A stretch of DNA of 64,000 nucleotides from Christensenellaceae bacterium (GTDB lineage: Bacteria > Bacillota > Clostridia > Christensenellales > CAG-138): positions 109,079 to 173,078 of the forward strand of contig JAISKB010000001.1 of assembly GCA_031261085.1 (NCBI GenBank), given 5' to 3'. Below are positions 60,422-64,000 of the stretch, one piece after another. The position numbers were made by a program, and so were the translations under genes. Each line of letters starts with the position of its first letter. The stretch's first letter is position 1. A model generated the notes under the pieces. That model worked only from the letters and a program-made list of their open reading frames with translations. It was not told the origin of the DNA and made no database searches.

Positions 60422-61036
60422 TTACATCAAACCCGGTGTAAATATCTTGAATTTTTCTATCTTAACCACATACTCGAATTCTTTTTCGGATTCAATATTA
60501 TCCGCATCACAAGCTACCAATCGCAAAATCAACTTAAGTTCTCCGCCTTCTTGCAATGTTTCTTCATCAATTGGAATAAGATCATCTATATCAATAATCC
60601 CATTTCTACCATAATAATCGCCATAGACGCCATCTACTTCTCTCAATGAAATTTCCACATCCACATCGCGTTCATATAAGCATTCACCCTGTTGCGTATA
60701 TACTATAATATGCTTTACAGAGCAGCGCACTGTGTCTGTCTTTGCAAACGCTTCAAGAAAGAGGTCGAATTCAGGCACATGAGTTGCTTTCTTGAAACTC
60801 GGAACAATTATTACACCATTAAACATGTTTTCTTCCTGTAAGCTTAAATCCAAAAGAATATTATCAGTTGGGTCTAAACCCTGCGCAAAGCGGTTGCCAT
60901 GCGGCTCAAATATGGTGAGTTTATAGTCCGTTGTTGTCAACGAACACCCTCCCATAAAAAGTAATATAGCGGCCATCAAGAGAACGGAAACGGTTTTTCT
61001 TTTATGTGCGCCCTTTAGTTCCAATATGTTATCCAT
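60422..61036 (-). CDS. AT-rich lipoprotein gene, unknown function
   Basis: 204 residues. A membrane-spanning signal (about 16-31) ends in a lipobox FMGGC. The mature part is acidic (many D/E) with no family I recognise. The start overlaps the gntR gene; GGAGG is 9 bp from the ATG at 61036 and only 3 bp from one at 61042. Base composition is clearly more AT-rich than neighbouring genes, which suggests acquisition by transfer. It sits where YtrA-type operons usually carry an ABC ATPase. Confidence 0.75.
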   Translation of the reverse strand: MDNILELKGAHKRKTVSVLLMAAILLFMGGCSLTTTDYKLTIFEPHGNRFAQGLDPTDNILLDLSLQEENMFNGVIIVPSFKKATHVPEFDLFLEAFAKTDTVRCSVKHIIVYTQQGECLYERDVDVEISLREVDGVYGDYYGRNGIIDIDDLIPIDEETLQEGGELKLILRLVACDADNIESEKEFEYVVKIEKFKIFTPGLM

Positions 61037-61412
61037 TTCCATCTTCCTCCAATAGCAGCCGGAGCATATCCCAGAGTTCCTTGTGCCCGATGTTCGCCAG
61101 CTTCGATGCGGCGATTGCGCGGCTTAGGCTTTCTTCCACCTCGCAAAGCTTTTGCTCCCGCAGCAATTCTTTGTTTTTTGGTTGCACATAACAGCCCCTG
61201 CCTTGTATGTTAGCCACATAACCTTCCTGCTCCAAATCGTTATACGCGCGCATGGTGGTAATAACGCTTACCTGCAAATCCCGCGCCAGCTGGCGTATAG
61301 AGGGCAGCAATTCGCCATCCGCCACCTCCCCGCTCAGGATGGCGGTTTTTATCTGCTCTTTTATTTGCTCATAAATAGGGATTCCCGCGGTATTTGTGAT
61401 GATGATATTCAA
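61029..61412 (-). CDS. YtrA-subfamily GntR regulator
   Basis: 127 residues, the short YtrA form. A winged helix (about 1-75; GIPIYEQIKEQIKTAILSGE, LPSIRQLARDLQVSVITTM) is followed by a small helical dimerisation tail. The start is a TTG at 61412 with GGGGAG 8 bp upstream. YtrA regulators repress their own ABC transporter operon in response to envelope stress such as cell-wall antibiotics. A dyad overlapping the -10 is a good autoregulatory operator. Confidence 0.92.
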   Translation of the reverse strand: MNIIITNTAGIPIYEQIKEQIKTAILSGEVADGELLPSIRQLARDLQVSVITTMRAYNDLEQEGYVANIQGRGCYVQPKNKELLREQKLCEVEESLSRAIAASKLANIGHKELWDMLRLLLEEDGNG

Positions 61413-61431
61413 TCCGGCATCTCCCCTTGTA

Positions 61432-61460
61432 ATACTGTTTATACAATATATTAACAGTAT
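61432..61460. promoter_or_regulatory. Operator candidate of the YtrA-like regulator
   Basis: ATACTGTT (61432-61439) and AACAGTAT (61453-61460) form an 8-bp dyad with a 13-bp centre. It overlaps the -10 and the predicted transcription start of gntR. Confidence 0.7.
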
Positions 61461-61484
61461 AATCTGCATATGAACAGTTGTCAA
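61456..61484 (-). promoter_or_regulatory. Promoter of the gntR gene
   Basis: On the minus strand consensus TTGACA (61479-61484) and TATACT (61456-61461) with a 17-bp spacer. Confidence 0.88.
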
Positions 61485-61593
61485 GCATGTCAATTTTCAA
61501 TAGCATAATAAAAGCATTGGGCACCGCGAACGTGAACGCAATGCCCATGCAATCCATAACAGCAAAATTTTTGAATATATTGCAAACGCGCCG

Positions 61594-63180
61594 TTAGCCC
61601 ACCGCCCATTTTTTGGGGTACCATTTTTGAAACCAATAGGTAAATGCGCCCATGGCGGCGGGGATGACGGAATTGATCAGCCCAATATAAGCGGCTAGGG
61701 CCGTACCCATAAGGAAATAGGTCCATATTGGCGTGATGAGATATAACGCGCCCCAAATGGCAGTGAGTATCCGGTTGGTGCGCAAAAACAGCGGGTTGCC
61801 AAACGCGCGCGCGCCGCCATACCCATTTGCGCTGTAGTGCGCCGTTAGCGGGATTTTCGCAAACGCGCCCGCAAACCAGATGAGCCCGAAAAGGCCATAG
61901 CTGAGCGGCACCACGAGGCGCACGTCAACGCCCAGCATCGCGGCAAGCGACAGCCCGGCCACGATGGGCACACTTATGCGCTCATAGAAGGTGGGCTTAT
62001 ACAGGAGCCATAGCAGCGGCAAAACAGCCGCTACGGCAATGCAGGCCGCGCCGCCAACCGTTGCGTGTATCGCCATCGCAATCCATACCGCCATCCATGG
62101 CGCAAGCAGCAGCGCCATGTTCGTTTTGCGCGGCGCCTGCCCCCCGGTTGTTTCTGTGGGCGGCGGCGATGCGGCTCCAAATAATTCATCCCACCGCAGC
62201 ATCAGTTCAAAGTCGCCAAGCACCTTATATCGGTGCTCAAACAGCGCATCCTGTCCGGCAATTTCACCCCGCGCAATCGCCCGCCATACGCTATACGGCG
62301 TTTCTATTTTGGTGGAATAGGGCATAAAATCCTTATCCACCACCTTGGCGCCCTGCTTTGTGAGTATAAGTTGGTAGGTTTTACCGATGTCCGTATAGCA
62401 CATCTCCAGCGTGCGCTCCACTCCATCCGGGACATACAGTGCCGCCATCTGCGTCGTAAAGCTCAAGCTGTCATCGGCTTCGGCAGGCCCATCCTGGGCG
62501 ATGCCCCAGCTCGCATCCGCCATCCTCTCAAACGCCGCCTGCGGATACAATGGCTCGGCAAGCACAGCCTGCGTTTGCGGGGTGACGCCGCCGCTTGCAA
62601 ACTCCGCCCCGGCACGGCATACGGCTTCCAGATATGCCTCCGTGCGCGCTTTAAGCTCGGGGATATGGAACAGCTCGCCCTGCCCGCAAAAAACCTTTGT
62701 ATACGCCCCAGCGCCGCAAAAGTGGTCGAACAGGGCCGTTACGCCATCGTAGTTCCCTTTCGCCGTCCAAAACCCGCAGGTCGAGATGACGACATGCCGC
62801 TGGCGGCGCATATCATAGCGCGAAGGATGCCCGCCGCTTGCGCTGTTCGCTTCCATAAAAGGCAGGTTCAGCGGCAGCTGCCGGTCGATGAGCGTTTTGA
62901 GCTCGCCGGGCACGCTGAAATAATACAGCGGAAACGACCACACGATTACATCGGCCATAATAATCTTTTTGAGGATCTCGGCCATGTCATCGCGTATCGC
63001 ACAGGCTCCCGGCGTTTTGTTCCAACAGGCAAAGCAGCCCCTGCAGGGCTTTATCTCCGATTGCGCCACGCTTATAAATTCCGCATCCGCCCAACCGGCG
63101 CCCCGCAAAAAAGCGCGCGTAAGCAGCAGGGTACCGCTGTTTTCACCCTTGGGAGAGCCGTTGATTACAAGAACGTTCAT
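61594..63180 (-). CDS. Three-domain fusion: flavodoxin-like reductase, SCP2-like domain, membrane domain
   Basis: 528 residues. The N-terminal domain (about 1-195) is an NADPH-dependent FMN reductase/iron-sulfur flavoprotein fold with the FMN loop NGSPKGENSG and a cysteine cluster (C46, C49, C52, C60) resembling such proteins. Residues about 240-335 look like an SCP2 sterol-carrier domain (DIGKTYQLILTKQGAKVV and WRAIARGEIAGQDALFEHRY). A C-terminal region (about 353-515) has six or so membrane segments. The ATG overlaps the padR stop as ATGA. A lipid-linked or quinone-like redox role at the membrane is possible (inference). Confidence 0.82.
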   Translation of the reverse strand: MNVLVINGSPKGENSGTLLLTRAFLRGAGWADAEFISVAQSEIKPCRGCFACWNKTPGACAIRDDMAEILKKIIMADVIVWSFPLYYFSVPGELKTLIDRQLPLNLPFMEANSASGGHPSRYDMRRQRHVVISTCGFWTAKGNYDGVTALFDHFCGAGAYTKVFCGQGELFHIPELKARTEAYLEAVCRAGAEFASGGVTPQTQAVLAEPLYPQAAFERMADASWGIAQDGPAEADDSLSFTTQMAALYVPDGVERTLEMCYTDIGKTYQLILTKQGAKVVDKDFMPYSTKIETPYSVWRAIARGEIAGQDALFEHRYKVLGDFELMLRWDELFGAASPPPTETTGGQAPRKTNMALLLAPWMAVWIAMAIHATVGGAACIAVAAVLPLLWLLYKPTFYERISVPIVAGLSLAAMLGVDVRLVVPLSYGLFGLIWFAGAFAKIPLTAHYSANGYGGARAFGNPLFLRTNRILTAIWGALYLITPIWTYFLMGTALAAYIGLINSVIPAAMGAFTYWFQKWYPKKWAVG

Positions 63181-63734
63181 GCCCTGCCCTCCAGTACCGC
63201 AATAGCCTTTTCCGTCCAATCAATCATGGCGCGATAGTAACTCTCGCCGAACGACGAGGCGATTTGCCAGTATATTATGCGTTCTTCGCCAGTAATTCTT
63301 GCGCCATACTCGGCGATACTGCCGGACGTTGTTTCAAGCCCCTCAAGAGCTTCAATACATTCGTCCCGGAACTCTGTGAGCATTTTAACCGCTTGCTCGG
63401 TACTGGTTTCACCGGCGAAAAATACGCGCATAAGGAACGCGCTCTTAATTCGCATTGCGTCTGAAATATCCGATTCCGGCGCGGCAAGCCAGTTTTGCAG
63501 TTCGTCTTTGCCGCTGTCGGTTATGTGATAGATTTTTTTGTTCGGCTTATCGTCTTGAATGACGCGCTCGCTCGTCAACCAGCCGTGGCGCTCCATTACG
63601 CCTAATTCACGATAAATCTGGCTCATTTTTCCCTGCCAAAAAAAGCCGAGAGAGGCGTTAAACGCCTTATCCAGCTCATAGCCTGTCATATCGCCGTAAT
63701 TCAGCAGACCAAGCAATCCATGTTTTAGTGACAT
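63177..63734 (-). CDS. PadR-family transcriptional regulator
   Basis: 185 residues: winged helix (about 1-85; LKHGLLGLLNYGDMTGYELD, IYRELGVMERHGWL) and a helical C-terminal dimerisation domain typical of the VirR/AphA-like PadR subgroup. The ATG at 63734 follows AAGGAGATTATTGT. It overlaps the flavoprotein gene and is preceded by a perfect operator dyad, so it very likely represses its own two-gene operon until a ligand (often a phenolic or toxic compound) binds. Confidence 0.95.
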   Translation of the reverse strand: MSLKHGLLGLLNYGDMTGYELDKAFNASLGFFWQGKMSQIYRELGVMERHGWLTSERVIQDDKPNKKIYHITDSGKDELQNWLAAPESDISDAMRIKSAFLMRVFFAGETSTEQAVKMLTEFRDECIEALEGLETTSGSIAEYGARITGEERIIYWQIASSFGESYYRAMIDWTEKAIAVLEGRA

Positions 63735-63743
63735 ACAATAATC

Positions 63744-63783
63744 TCCTTGTGCTATATTCATCTTATTGAATATAGCACAAGGA
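63744..63783. promoter_or_regulatory. PadR operator: 17-bp perfect inverted repeat
   Basis: Arms at 63744-63760 and 63767-63783 are perfectly complementary (TCCTTGTGCTATATTCA and its complement) with a 6-bp centre. The dyad covers the -10, the start of transcription and part of the ribosome-binding site of padR. PadR dimers bind long dyads of this type. Confidence 0.88.
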
Positions 63784-63797
63784 TAATTGCTTGTCAA
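63769..63797 (-). promoter_or_regulatory. Promoter of the padR-flavoprotein operon
   Basis: On the minus strand consensus TTGACA (63792-63797) and TATATT (63769-63774) with a 17-bp spacer. Confidence 0.9.
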
Positions 63798-63848
63798 TAG
63801 CGGAATTTTTCCCTATCCCCAAAAAGTTCCTCTTTAATCGCAGGTAGC

Positions 63849-63877
63849 AAAAACGCCCCCAGATAATGGGGGGCGTT
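63849..63877 (-). terminator. Terminator of the rRNA operon
   Basis: On the minus strand AACGCCCCC / GGGGGCGTT forms a 9-bp stem with an 8-nt loop, followed by a short T run. It lies just downstream of the 5S rRNA 3' end. Confidence 0.88.
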
Positions 63878-63888
63878 CAGGATAAATG

Positions 63889-64000
63889 GATCCGGCAGCT
63901 ACCTATGTTTCCAAGCCGTTGCCAGCTCAGTATTTTCGGCGTATAAGGGCTTAACTTCTGTGTTCGGGATGGGAACAGGTGGATCCCCTTAGCTTAACCA
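63889..64000 (-). rRNA. rrf: 5S ribosomal RNA (5' end beyond the window)
   Basis: The complement contains the highly conserved 5S core CCACCTGTTCCCATCCCGAA followed by CACAGAAGTTAAGCCC, the helix IV/V region and a 3' end (about GCCGGA) able to pair with the missing 5' end. Only a few bases of the 5' strand lie beyond position 64000. The exact 3' end is uncertain by a few bases. It marks the end of an rRNA operon transcribed on the minus strand. Confidence 0.93.

Noticed and set aside
1..64000. CRISPR arrays, tRNA genes, prophage genes or intact insertion sequences
   Set aside because: No regularly spaced direct repeats, tRNA cloverleafs, integrases, phage structural genes or complete transposases were seen; the IS3 scrap at 21541-21676 is the only mobile-element trace.

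Overview
The window looks like a chromosomal piece of a Bacillota (Firmicutes) bacterium, most likely a GC-rich member of the Clostridia. Supporting signs are strong GGAGG ribosome-binding sites, clear sigma-A promoters, a YesM/YesN-type two-component system, a type-2 GalT, a family-4 uracil-DNA glycosylase, a CotH/lamin-tail lipoprotein, YtrA-type GntR and PadR regulators and a Clostridia-style nucleoside kinase. The lineage is an inference from gene content; no 16S sequence is present. The window ends inside a 5S rRNA gene on the minus strand.

Layout. 1-3.9 kb: two tandem, related response regulator/histidine kinase pairs (minus), the last kinase cut by the window edge. 4.1-7.4 kb: a large CotH-kinase lipoprotein with four lamin-tail domains (plus). 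7.5-16.8 kb: two convergent operons that together resemble the poorly understood E. coli ydjXYZ-ynjABCDEF locus. The plus operon encodes two TVP38 membrane proteins, a rhodanese-YdjY fusion, YedF and a DUF3343 protein; the minus operon encodes a CCG-type Fe-S protein, a CDP-alcohol phosphatidyltransferase and a YnjBCD-like ABC transporter. This is the strongest candidate here for an undescribed system, probably sulfur/selenium or redox related (inference). 16.9-21.5 kb: yebC, a family-4 UDG, an alpha/beta hydrolase, a LysR regulator and a WG-repeat protein. 21.5-21.7 kb: the 3' end of a decayed IS3-family element.

21.7-32.2 kb: a peptide-catabolism operon (oligopeptide ABC transporter, M20 dipeptidase, M29-like enzyme, aminotransferase, RidA) divergent from a YheO/DauR-like regulator. 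32.3-35.4 kb: glmM and a nucleoside kinase. 35.5-48.9 kb: a complete galactose module: two-component system, two membrane-anchored binding-protein sensors, mglBAC uptake and the Leloir genes galK-galE-galT. Sugar sensed outside would drive import and conversion to glucose-1-phosphate.

48.9-57.7 kb: an EF-G-like GTPase, then the cell-shape cluster mreB-mreC-mreD-PBP2 with alkD behind it, and maf divergent from mreB. 57.7-60.1 kb: a LysE exporter, a zinc-ribbon protein and a lipoprotein. 60.2-61.5 kb: an apparently decayed YtrA-type operon (GntR regulator, AT-rich lipoprotein gene, C-terminal scrap of an ABC-2 permease). 61.6-63.8 kb: a PadR-controlled three-domain flavoprotein-SCP2-membrane fusion with a perfect 17-bp operator dyad. 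63.85-64 kb: the terminator and 5S rRNA of an rRNA operon.
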